From Acanthamoeba lenticulata (taxonomy: Eukaryota; Discosea; Longamoebia; Acanthamoebidae), in contig NAVB01003609.1 in assembly GCA_002179805.1 (NCBI GenBank), positions 1-16,018 of the forward strand: a DNA stretch of 16,018 bases, in the 5' to 3' direction. Both the position numbers and the translations under genes were made by a program. Below, piece after piece: positions 7,504 through 15,526 of this stretch (positions are counted from its first letter, which is position 1; each line of letters begins with the position of its first letter). Under the pieces are notes generated by a model that saw only the letters and a program-made list of their open reading frames with translations, made no database searches and had not been told where the DNA came from.

Positions 7504-9234
7504 ATGAAGCGAGGAGCGGCCACACCCAGCCCCAGCAAGGGCAAGGGGAAGGGTAAGGAGAGCGGAACGCACAACAAGGGCATGCGTTCCAGCCAAAGCC
7601 CTCATGGTGGAGGCAAGCGTGCAACTCCTGCCACATCGCCGGCACCCGCGAAATCTCCAAAATCGCCAAAATCGCAGAAATCGCAAGGAGAGACAAATGG
7701 CCACGGCAGCAACGCTGGTGGGAAGCACAGTGGGCCTAAGAAGTCTCGAGGAGGACCGGATGAGGCTGGATGGAAAGTGAAGGAGTTTGTGACTGCGGCC
7801 GACCAGGATGAAGAGAACCGACTGCGACTCGAGATTCAAAAGCTCTTCGCCAAGGAGGGTTTCCAACCTGCGCCCTCTTCGGCACCGCCAAGTTCTGCCT
7901 CGAGGCAGGCTACCGCATCAAAGGCAGACAAGGGCAAGGACAAACCGACTGTCGCGTCCGATGAAGAAGGCGACGAGGTCGAATGGGACGAGGAGTTGGA
8001 GTGGGATGAGGAAGTAGAATGGGATGACGAGGCAGAAGAGGATCAAGATTGGGAGGGAGACGCCCAGAGTGACGATTTTGACGATGACGCTCTCGAAGCA
8101 GTTGAGGAGGATGGAGAAGAGGATGAGGCCGAAGTCAGCGTTGAAGAAGACGCGATGGAGGTGGCCCACGAAGAGGATGACGAGACCAGCGCTCTGACTG
8201 GCGAGAACGAGGACGAAGAGGAGAACATCGCCGTTGAATCAGGCTCGTCGTCTCTGGCCGAGACGCTGGACGCACTCGAGGCCACCCTCAACCGCACCCA
8301 CAAGCTGCTCGTTGCGCAGGGTACGCTCCCGTGTACGCCCCTGAACGAGCACATGTGCAGGGCCTGACGTAAAGGCGGCATCTTGTGTAGAGCAACGAAC
8401 CGATTTGCGCCAATCTGTAAAGCGGCTGTCCATGGCGCAGAAGGAGAACTTCCTCGGGCAGATGGCCAAGCTCTCGCTCCACACAATCAAGGTTCTCGAC
8501 AAGGCCCTCCAGCTCAAGCAGGACGTACACCGCGGCCTGGCCGACCAACTGGCCCTGCCCAAGACGGCCAGCGAGCTCATGCCCCCGTTCGAGGACGCGC
8601 TCGACGTGCTCTTCCAGGTGCGTTTGAGCACTTGTCGCGAGCCCCGTGCGCACATGCTGACCGCGCGCTGGGCCGGGGCGTGCAGGATTTGCGCCAGGAA
8701 ACGACGGCGCAGGGCTTCGTGGAGAACGAGGAGAAGTGGGTGCAGTCGGGCCTCTGGTTCCGCGTCGCCAAAGAGACGCAGAAGGCGTGGACGGTTCGTC
8801 GTTTTCATTCTCCTGCTCAGCAGCCATGTCCCGCCACACTAAACTGTGAAGTACAGGTCTACGCCAACGCCACCGACCAGCTCCCTGCTGAGCTCGAGGA
8901 TGCCGATGAAGATGATGCAGAGGATGATGACGGCAAGGGCAAGAAGAAGAAGAAGGATGGGGAGGAGCTCACGTTCGAGGAGGTTTTCATGCAGCAGATT
9001 ACGGAGGCCCTGGCCGACGAGCTGGACGAGCTCAAGGAGCGGGAGCGGATAGCCGAGGACGAGACCAAGATCACGCAGTTGGTCGACTGTCTGCAGCTGG
9101 GCATGGATTGCTACACCGACCTCGAGAAGAGCCTCTGCGTGCAGGGCTGGAAGCGACGAAAGGCAGACCAGGCCGCCACCAACCAGAAGAAGACCAACAA
9201 GAGCCTTCACGAGAAGCGGCAGGAGCTCTACTGA
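7504..9234 (+). CDS. Unrecognised acidic, lysine-tailed protein with EWDEE repeats, four exons
   Basis: Exons 7504-8320, 8391-8617, 8686-8793 and 8857-9234 join in phase to 509 aa. I do not recognise a family. Residues 1-80 are basic and low-complexity (GKGKGK, SPKSPKSQKSQ), like a nuclear-type disordered tail. Residues ~155-260 are extremely acidic and open with a degenerate tandem repeat around tryptophan (EVEWDEELEWDEEVEWDDE, then DWEGD). After that comes a probably helical region with the conserved-looking segments LSMAQKENFLGQMAKLSLH and EEKWVQSGLWFRVAKETQKAW, then a second acid/lysine switch (DADEDDAEDDD next to GKGKKKKK). The C-terminus is a likely coiled coil (MQQITEALADELDELKERER) ending Lys/Gln-rich. 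A histone or RNA chaperone, or a ribosome-biogenesis factor, would fit the charge pattern, but this is only a guess. Donors are GTACGC, GTGCGT and GTTCGT. Confidence 0.8.
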
Positions 9235-9296
9235 GCCAAGAAAGAGCAAAAAAACAAACAGTTGAACACTTCCTTTCAGTCTGGTGGCTCGTCACG

Positions 9297-10214
9297 TCAT
9301 TGTCCTCCCTGGCGCAGCCCGTTTTGTGTCCAGCTCGAGATCTCAGCCCCCTGGGCTTTGTCCTGCAGCAGCTCTTGCAGCTTGTCCTCGAAGCGCTTCA
9401 GCGGACGCCCCAGGAGCTTCTCCAACAGAGGGTCCACCACGCCCACGGCCCCGGTCTCCAGCCACGGGTAGGTCGAGACCCAGAACTTGATCACGCCTCC
9501 CTTGTCGGCGTGATGCCGGGCGTACTCCTCTTCGCTGACGACCCGAAGGTCGATCGGGTGGCCGACGATCGACGACACGATGGCCACCGTCTCGCGGAGG
9601 CTGTAGGCCTTTGAGCCGGTGAAGGTGATGGTCTGGTTCTCGAACGCATCGCCTGCCAACACTCTGGCCGTGCCCTCGGCCAAGTCTTCCCTGTCAGCCC
9701 AGGCGACCGGGCCGTCACCAGCGACCACCAGCTCGCGCGCTCCGTCAGTGTAGAAGCCAACGAAGAGCGGCCAGCTTTCCATATAGGTTGCCTCTCGGAT
9801 GATGGTGTAGGGCACGCCGCTCGCCTTGAGGTAGGCCTCTGTCGCTAGATGCGCCTGCATCACTTGCGCCGAGGAGCCATCGCCGAATGCCAGCGAAGTG
9901 TAGATGATGCGTTTGATTCCTTGGCGTTTGGCGGCGTCGATGGCGTTGCTGTGTGAGCGAATGCGCAGTTCGTCGTCAAAGGAGGGCGAAGAGACGAGGA
10001 GGAGCTTGTCAGCTCCGGCGTAGGCCTGGTCCAGGGACGAGGGGTCAGTGTAGTCGCCACGACGCACCGTGACGCCGGTCTGTGCAAGAGCAGCGTTGCC
10101 CGCGGGATTGTAGACTGACACGATTACTCGAGAGGCAGGCACCAGCGTGAGGAGGTGCTTCAGCACGGCAGATCCCAGCTTGCCAGTTGCACCTGTGAGG
10201 ACGATCTTCGACAT
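9297..10214 (-). CDS. NmrA/QOR2-like NAD(P)H-binding Rossmann protein (atypical SDR)
   Basis: This single-exon 305-aa protein starts MSKIVLTGATGKLGSAVL, with the GATGKLG dinucleotide-binding loop after the first strand. It continues VYNPAGNAALAQTGVTVRRGDYTDP, KLLLVSSP, and YTSLAFGDGSS where typical SDRs place the active Ser, but no YxxxK is visible. The later GVPYTIIREATYMES and VAGDGPVAWADREDLAEG are typical of NmrA-type and bacterial QorB (quinone oxidoreductase 2) proteins. It could reduce quinones or act as a redox sensor; the substrate cannot be read from sequence. The frame extends 45 codons upstream to 10349, but those codons lose the G/C third-base bias, so I start at 10214. The stop faces that of the acidic-protein gene, 62 bases away. 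Family relatives are common in bacteria, and the lack of introns here contrasts with the neighbours, which may hint at later acquisition. Confidence 0.88.
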   Translation of the reverse strand: MSKIVLTGATGKLGSAVLKHLLTLVPASRVIVSVYNPAGNAALAQTGVTVRRGDYTDPSSLDQAYAGADKLLLVSSPSFDDELRIRSHSNAIDAAKRQGIKRIIYTSLAFGDGSSAQVMQAHLATEAYLKASGVPYTIIREATYMESWPLFVGFYTDGARELVVAGDGPVAWADREDLAEGTARVLAGDAFENQTITFTGSKAYSLRETVAIVSSIVGHPIDLRVVSEEEYARHHADKGGVIKFWVSTYPWLETGAVGVVDPLLEKLLGRPLKRFEDKLQELLQDKAQGAEISSWTQNGLRQGGQ

Positions 10215-10458
10215 TTGAGTGGCTGACTTGATAACTTTTGGTGGAACAAGCGCAACCTGCTCCACTTTTGATGAAGAAAACCGGCGAGACTCTTGGCGCC
10301 GATAGTGATGTTTATCTGCTCGCCCAATTCCAGGATATCGGCTGTGCACTATCGGCGGTATGCAATTGATTGCTCCTCTACATGGGCACCTTTATGGTAA
10401 ATTAAATAAAATCAGCTGGTGTTAGGTCAACAATGGGGCAGAAAACGGCAACAAGACT
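10215..10458. promoter_or_regulatory. Gap between phospholipase C 3' end and NmrA-like promoter
   Basis: Both flanking genes are on the minus strand, so these 244 bases hold the phospholipase 3' end and the NmrA-like promoter and leader. The AT-rich patch at 10395-10412 is the only compositional feature I see. Confidence 0.35.
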
Positions 10459-13229
10459 TCACTGAGCCTGGCGGGCGAGGAGTTGGTGCTTCTGCCGCTC
10501 CAAGAACCGGTGGACCTGCTTCTGCACGAAGATGGCGCCTTGGTGCTCATCTTCCAGGTGCTGCTCCTCCAGAATGCTCAGCCACCCGTCGAGGGCCGCC
10601 GGATCGTCGAGGCCCTGCGCGATCGAGATCCACTCTTGCTGGAGCTCGGTGATGGGGTCGGTGCTCGCGTGGCCCTTCTCCACCCCGGCCTCGATCCCGT
10701 CCAGCGAGATCTTGCTGCTGCCCACCTCGAGCCACATGTCGTGCATCGCCTTTGGCCCCGGCACCGGCAGGCTTGTCGGGCAGTCGGTTCGCGGCGCGTC
10801 CCTGAGGGACATGACGACGAACTCGCGAGTCAGTACAACAACTTGTTGTCCACGAGAGGCGAAAGGAAGAAATGTTTACCGCTGGTTCACGACGTGGTCA
10901 AAGGTGGCCGCCCAGGCGTCGCGCCGGGTGAGGAAAGAGGGCAAGTTGAAGAGCTTCTTCAGGGTGGCCGCCAAAGAAGAATGCTCATAGTGGGCCTGCA
11001 AGTGCGCCCGTGGATGAGTAAAAAAAAAAAAAGAACGAAAAAGAACGAAGGCAGAGGGAGGGGAGGGCTGCGCAAAGGAGGTCTCTCCAACCTGAGGCGG
11101 AGCGTGAATCACGGTGCCCTTGTTGATCCATGGCGAGGCCATGATGGTGGGCACGCGCACGCCCAGCCGATCAAACTCGAACCCCTCGTTGTTGGGCTGC
11201 ACACACACACACGCCACATGAGACCAACAAGCCGGCTTGATGCGCGCGTGGGAGCCGAGCGCAGAGGCCGCGCGGGGCACGTACGACGTCGTCCGGTCGC
11301 GGGGCGCCAAAGGGCGTGGGCACGTGATCCCAGTAGCCGCCGTGCTCGTCGTACGTCACGATGAACAGCGTGCTGTTCCACTGCACATCCACACCAAACC
11401 ACACACGCACACACAAGACGTTGAGAACGACAACAGCAAGCCGCGCGTTGGCGTCGGTCGGCCGTGCCTTGGGCCCGTTGCGCAGGGCCTCGTAGACCTT
11501 GGCCAACAGGTATTCGCCTGCGTCGCCCACGCCAGGCGTGAGCACAAAGGGGAGACGCGGGAAGAGGAGTGGACGATCGTCTGATGCCATGCGAAGAGGA
11601 GCGCGCGTGTACCGTAGCGGGTGTCGTGGGGCGGGTGCTGGTCAGAGGCCTGCCAGTCGAAGAAGGTGAACCAGCGCGGGTCGAGGAACGTGTAGGCCGG
11701 CAGGTCCCCGCGTGACGCCGCCTCATAAAAGTAGTCAAAGGTCTGGATCTTGCCCGCATACCTAAGATGCCAGGCCAGCCACGGGTCAGCACGAGCCACG
11801 CCGGGCTGTGTGTGTGTGTGTGTGGGGTCAGGCGAGGCGAGGACTGGGCGCGGGCGACGCACTTGAGGTCGCGCATGTTGCGGAGGACTAGCACAGAGGG
11901 CAGGTCGTGGAAGTACACGCGCCAGTCGTGCCCGGCGTCGTACAGCCTGCGCGCCGCGTTGTTGAGCTCGAGCGCGGCCAGGACGGGGGGAAGAGGGCGA
12001 GGGCGGGAAAGAGCCCCAACGCGGGACGGAGGACGCACGAGTCAAAGATGGTCCGCTGGGGCAAGCCCTCGGCCAGCTCGATTGTGTTGTTGGCCGTCAG
12101 CCCGTGCGAGGTGGCCGAGTGGAGGAACATCCTGACGTGCATCGACGTCAGCAGGCCGCCGCGAGCTCGCACGCACGCGCGCGAGGAGGGGCGCCGGGGT
12201 ACCGGTTGGGCTGCGTGGGGCCCGGGAGCGAGCTGTGCCAGTGGTCAAAGACGGCGAATTCGTTGGCCAGCGTGTTCAGCGTGGGCACTGTGCGTGCATG
12301 CACGTCGAACGTCAGCAGCAAGCAAGCGAGCGAGCAAGAGGCCCACACGAACGCGGACGCGGGAAGAAGACGCACGAGTCTCGGGCGTGAAGCACTGCAT
12401 GATGTCGGCGCCCTTGGCCGGGTCGCCCTCTTCGCTGTAGCTCTTGACGAAGCCGTCCATCGGCGCAGGCGCCTTCACCGGGCCCGCACCAAAGCACTGT
12501 CCTCCCCCCCCCCCGTCCAGCCCGCCGTCGCAGGTCAGCAAGAGGAGACACAACGTTGTGTCTCGGTTCTGGCCTCGGAGGAACGCACCTGCTTCTTGGT
12601 GTCTTTGTAGCTGTGTGCGGGGTCGACGACGGCGACGTAGGGCGCGTTGCCGCTCACCTGCACCGTCGTGTGGGCAAGCGTCGACGGGTGAGGCGAAGAG
12701 AATAGAAGAGAAGAACCCAAGAGGAAGGGAAGAGGCTTATGGCGCACTTGGACAGAGCCGAGGGCCGGCTGGCTCGGGTCGAAGGGGCAGGTCTCGCGGC
12801 CGGTGAGGCCGTCCACCTGCGGGTTCAGCGACTTGATGAAGCCTGCACCATTGGGGGGAAAAAGGTGATGTAGGATGAAGGGACACAAAGAAGCGGAGTG
12901 AGCAGACGCTCGGCCATTGGCTGATCGGCCCGATTAAAATGGCCCAACCGCAGGTGCCGCAAAGAAAATGGAGAGGAGGACGCGTCACGATGATCCCCCA
13001 GAGCTCAGAAAGAGAGAGAGGAGGAAAAGAGATGGGGTGCATGAACGCGTACCGAGCATGTGGTCAAACGACCTGAGAGCATGATGCAAGAGTTGCTCGA
13101 GGTGAGTGTTGAAACTCTCCGCAAGCGCTTAAAGAGGGAGGAAGAGAGAGCGCACCTGTTCTCGAACATGAGAACCACCACGTGCTCGATGCGCGGGTTG
13201 GTCGACGAGGCAATCTGTGGGTTCTGCAT
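10459..13229 (-). CDS. Non-specific phospholipase C / AcpA-superfamily phosphoesterase (PF04185), fourteen exons
   Basis: Exons read 13229-13156, 13072-13053, 12842-12748, 12657-12589, 12496-12376, 12287-12203, 12131-12039, 11946-11863, 11761-11613, 11517-11468, 11380-11285, 11196-11092, 10995-10880 and 10801-10459. They total 1500 nt (499 aa), and every join keeps phase. The enzyme family hydrolyses phosphate head groups of phospholipids. Motifs in order: [19 protein letters not shown] (Glu-Asn bind metal in this superfamily), [19 protein letters not shown] (Thr is the expected nucleophile position), [25 protein letters not shown], the signature [47 protein letters not shown] and RRDAWAATF. 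The C-terminal RTDCP...LP segment also matches plant NPCs. No signal peptide precedes IEHVVV, so it is probably cytosolic or peripheral. The intron 11467-11381 starts GC. The closest look is to plant NPCs and bacterial PLC/AcpA. Confidence 0.92.
11020..11032. repeat. Poly(A/T) run, 13 nt
   Basis: This is a run of A on the plus strand. In the transcript of the phospholipase gene it is a T run in the pyrimidine tract before exon 13. Confidence 0.8.
11381..11467 (-). other. GC-AG intron in the phospholipase C gene, 87 nt, in frame
   Basis: In the transcript direction, AAG is followed by GCACGG, and the intron ends GATGTGCAG before TGGAAC. The join gives [22 protein letters not shown], which matches the family without a gap. 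No GT donor gives this alignment. The 87 nt are a multiple of three and stop-free, so the unspliced message would read through. Confidence 0.7.
11807..11824. repeat. (TG)9 microsatellite in phospholipase C intron
   Basis: Nine uninterrupted TG units lie in the intron between exons 8 and 9. A CA/GT stretch also lies in the intron near 11201-11212. Confidence 0.85.
12504..12514. repeat. C11/G11 homopolymer next to a splice acceptor
   Basis: There are eleven C on the plus strand. In the phospholipase transcript they are eleven G ending a few bases before the acceptor of exon 5 (AGGACAG), where a pyrimidine tract is usual. The length may be unreliable in assembly. Confidence 0.8.
13053..13072 (-). 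other. 20-nt micro-exon of the phospholipase C gene
   Basis: One base completes the Arg codon of ENR, six codons give SFDHML, and one base begins the next Gly codon. It is flanked by CTCTCAG on the 5' side and GTACGC on the 3' side. It supplies the invariant core of the family motif [10 protein letters not shown]. Confidence 0.85.
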
Positions 13230-13611
13230 CTTGATGTGGCTGTGGCGCAGGTCTGGGGTAGGTCGTTGGTAGGTGTTTTTAAAGGATGAAACGAGTTCTA
13301 TCTACCCACAGTTTGGGCTTTTTCAAGTTGGCTGCAACGCGGAACTGACTCCTTCCTCTTCCGTTTCTGAGCCTGGACCCGAAGCCGCTCCGCAGGTCAA
13401 GGCACTTGAAACAAACAGCAAAAGACGGGTGAAGTATCTGTCATTCTTGTCATGTTTCAGTTGGCTTTGTTAAGGTGGTTGCCTCCAGCTGCGCAATAGC
13501 TGCACAATGCGGCGTCAAATTGGGTCTCCTGGGCCCGTGGTCGGGCACCAAGATTGAACGCGCATTGACGATACAGAAGGGCTCACCTCGCGTAAAGCTC
13601 CTCTGCAAAAG
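13230..13611. promoter_or_regulatory. Divergent promoter between phospholipase C and ICMT genes
   Basis: These 382 bases lie between opposite start codons. A frame starting at 13475 runs across the ICMT start in another phase, but has no family features. I see no clear TATA box or palindrome. The segment 13286-13350 is pyrimidine-rich. Confidence 0.35.
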
Positions 13612-14661
13612 ATGTTTAAGAAGTACGTGCAGGAGAATCATCTCTTCACCCGCCATGGGCACGCAGCTATGGCCGTTCTCGGCTGCGCTTGTGGCCTTGC
13701 GTTGGGCCTAGGCGCCGGTCTTGCCATCTTCTCGGATTCGCTGTGGGCTCTTGGCCTCTACATGATGGCTTTGGGTTTCTTCCATTTCTCTGAATTCATT
13801 TGCGTGGCCCTTTTCAACCCCAAGCTCTGCTCTGCTGAATGTACGCCGCGCCTCACATGCCATGTGTTCAGTTGTGTCGTGTTTGTTTGGCTTGATGAAG
13901 TTGCAACAATTAATTCTTCTTTTTTCGATTGTGCAGCGTTCCTGATCAACCACAGCTTCGAGTTCAACGTGGCCATGGCCGCTTCCTTCGTTGAGTACTT
14001 CATCGAGCTCTATTTCTTCCCTGGCCTCAAGACCTTCTCTCCTTTCATTATCATCGGCTTTCTTGGCACCCTCTTTGGCCAGGGTGCGCACTCTTGACCC
14101 ACCACCCTCCTGCGCGCCACTCTCGAGCTTTGCCCTGACGTCACTGGTGTGGCATTGCGCGATGTTAAGCCGTCCGCCTGGCGGCGCTGATCACTGCCGC
14201 CCACAACTTCACGCACGAGATCGCCGAGGACAAGAGGCCAGAGCACAAGCTTGTCACCGAAGGCATCTACCAGTACCTTCTCCCTCTCTTCTTTCTCCAG
14301 TCATGACGTGCATGCCCATGCTGACCCTCCGCGGGGTCTCTTCTTGGCAGGTATGTGCGGCACCCGGGCTACTTTGGCTGGTTCTGGTGGTCGGTCATGA
14401 CCCAGGTGGTCCTCGTCAACCCCATCTGCACTGCGGTACAAACCTTCCTTGACTCAGAGTCCGTCGTCGTCTGTCCAGCTCTGACCAAAGCCGCGGTTCG
14501 ATCCGTGTATGCTTGTACGCGGGCAGGGCTTTGCTGCGGCGTCGTGGAAGTTTTTCCAGGACCGGATTGCCTACGAGGAGACTACCCTCGTAGAGTTCTT
14601 TGGGGAGCAGTACCGCGCCTACAAGGCCAAGACCCCCACGGGCATTCCCATGATCCCCTAA
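13612..14661 (+). CDS. ICMT: Protein-S-isoprenylcysteine O-methyltransferase (ICMT/Ste14), five exons
   Basis: Exons 13612-13840, 13937-14083, 14170-14272, 14351-14435 and 14527-14661 join in phase to 232 aa (yeast Ste14 has 239). The enzyme methylates the C-terminal prenylated cysteine of CAAX proteins such as Ras, Rap and Rho in the ER membrane, using S-adenosylmethionine. Two hydrophobic hairpin helices (about residues 20-60) lead into HFSEFICVALFNP. Next come SFLINHSFEF, a further membrane segment ending GTLFGQAVRLAAL, HNFTHEIAEDKRPEHKLVTEGIY (the start of the SAM-binding C-terminal half), YVRHPGYFGWFWWSVMTQ with the invariant RHPxYxGW, NPIC, and the terminal FFQDRIAYEETTLVEFFG plus YKAKTPTGIPMI. 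The start at 13612 follows an upstream in-frame stop and gives the N-terminal length seen in yeast. All key residues appear intact. Confidence 0.95.
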
Positions 14662-14785
14662 CACGCTCAACCGGCCTTTTTGTGCAATTTAGCTTCTGCT
14701 TCTCTCAGCCAACTTGGCCTCCCCCAAGGTTGGTAGGGCTATCAAGTCAATCATGCACGCTTGCCTCCCAGGACGATAATGTAAT
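14662..14785. other. Gap between ICMT stop and tRNA cluster
   Basis: This 124-base stretch of 3' untranslated sequence and tRNA upstream flank has no AATAAA. I see nothing else in it. Confidence 0.4.
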
Positions 14786-14858
14786 GGGGGTGTAGCTCAG
14801 ATGGTAGAGCGCTCGCTTAGCATGCGAGAGGTAAAGGGATCGATACCCTTCTCCTCCA
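14786..14858 (+). tRNA. tRNA-Ala (anticodon AGC)
   Basis: This is a full 73-nt cloverleaf without an intron. The anticodon loop TTAGCAT (14817-14823) gives AGC. The acceptor stem GGGGGTG pairs with CTCCTCC, including the G3-U70 pair that marks alanine tRNAs, and has one U6-U67 mismatch. The T loop is ATCGATA, with A instead of T at position 54; as I recall, plant tRNA-Ala genes have the same loop. A Pol III stop run of T begins at 14860. Confidence 0.93.
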
Positions 14859-14859
14859 A

Positions 14860-14865
14860 TTTTTT
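14860..14865 (+). terminator. Pol III terminator (T6) of tRNA-Ala
   Basis: Six T begin two bases after the tRNA discriminator base. Confidence 0.8.
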
Positions 14866-14924
14866 GTGCGTATGAGTACTGCAATGTGGAGCCAAATACT
14901 CACATCGATTACTACCAAAACGAA

Positions 14925-14997
14925 GGGGGCGTAGCTCAACTGGTAGAGCGTCTGACTCCAGATCAGAAGGCTGCGTGTTCAAGTCACGTCGTCCTCA
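14925..14997 (+). tRNA. tRNA-Trp (anticodon CCA)
   Basis: This 73-nt cloverleaf has the anticodon stem TCTGA/TCAGA around CTCCAGA, so the anticodon is CCA. The T loop TTCAAGT is canonical and the D arm is GCTC/GAGC. The acceptor pairing GGGGGCG with CGTCCTC includes two G-U pairs. There is no intron. A T5 run at 15005-15009 is a likely terminator. Confidence 0.9.
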
Positions 14998-15159
14998 AAA
15001 TCTCTTTTTATAATCTTAAGATAAACTGTTTACAATGCTAGAAAACTTTGGTATAAAAACTTATTTTAATTGGTTATTAATTTATTTTAATTGTTAACGA
15101 AAAATAATACATATCAAGTGGTTGTCAAAAACCTTGTGTGTATATCAATAAAAGATGAT
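14998..15159. other. AT-rich spacer between tRNA-Trp and tRNA-Asp
   Basis: The composition drops sharply to mostly A and T, unlike the GC-rich surroundings. It contains the Trp terminator, TTAATTTATTTTAATT-type repeats near 15060-15095, and the 3' trailer of the oppositely oriented tRNA-Asp, whose TTTT lies near 15150. I see no gene in it. Confidence 0.5.
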
Positions 15160-15232
15160 CTCCCCCGCCGGGATTTGAACCCGGGTCGTCCGCATGACAG
15201 GCGGAAATGCTAGCCAACTACACCACAGGGGA
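15160..15232 (-). tRNA. tRNA-Asp (anticodon GTC)
   Basis: This 73-nt cloverleaf on the minus strand starts TCCCCTG and ends CGGGGGA plus discriminator G, as in aspartate tRNAs. The anticodon loop CTGTCAT sits between TCCGC and GCGGA. The T loop is TTCAAAT, so the B box GGTTCAAATCC is perfect. There is no intron. Confidence 0.93.
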
Positions 15233-15329
15233 CTTGTTGTTAAGGTCTGAGGTGAACTGAAATTGATATTTACCATTCCTGTGCCAGCAAAAAAGGGCAT
15301 TTTTGCGTACTCGCAAGGTGGAAAAAATT

Positions 15330-15402
15330 TGGAGGAGAAGGGTATCTATCCCTTTACCTCTCGCATGCTAAGCGAGCGCTCTACCATCTGAGCTACACCC
15401 CC
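15330..15402 (-). tRNA. tRNA-Ala (anticodon AGC), second copy with altered T loop
   Basis: This copy is identical to the one at 14786-14858 except for one base. Its T loop reads ATAGATA instead of ATCGATA, so position 56 is A in place of C. C56 normally pairs with G19 at the tRNA elbow and is the key B-box contact. The G3-U70 pair and the anticodon AGC are kept. A T6 run follows on the minus strand (about 15322-15327). It may be a weakly expressed gene or a young pseudogene. Confidence 0.85.
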
Positions 15403-15526
15403 ATCGCCTGACAGGTTGAAAGTGGTGTTCTCCATAAAGGAGGCGCTGGTGAATGGGCCAAAAGTTTATTCCTTGTCCCAATGTTGCGCCGTTTCTGCGT
15501 GCTACGTCCAAGAAGCAAGCACAAAC
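15403..15526. other. Gap between tRNA-Ala copy and the terminal minus-strand gene
   Basis: This gap of 124 bases is the 3' untranslated region of the minus-strand gene and the upstream flank of the minus-strand tRNA. I see no other signal. Confidence 0.35.

Noticed and set aside
8383..8842. Plus-strand frames running past 8617 and 8793 in the acidic-protein gene
   Set aside because: They read through introns with clear GTGCGT and GTTCGT donors. The spliced frame keeps phase over all four exons.
10215..10349. Arg-rich N-terminal extension of the NmrA-like protein as a mitochondrial presequence
   Set aside because: The 45 codons lose the third-base G/C bias seen from 10214 onward, and the family starts at MSKIVLTGATG. 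A leader role is more likely, though not excluded.
10483..11364. 293-codon plus-strand frame across the phospholipase C gene
   Set aside because: It lies antisense to exons 11-14 of a well-supported gene and crosses its introns. Its composition follows from the G/C third-base bias of the other strand.
11109..12038. 309-codon minus-strand frame in the phospholipase region
   Set aside because: It reads through several introns. Only short pieces match the family, and the spliced model explains these better.
13475..13711. 78-codon frame upstream of and overlapping the ICMT start
   Set aside because: It is out of frame with ICMT, has no membrane or family features, and ICMT starts well at 13612 after an in-frame stop.
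14786..15402. Mobile element or attachment site at the tRNA cluster
   Set aside because: The repeats are the tRNA genes themselves. There is no integrase, no target-site duplication and no partial tRNA fragment.
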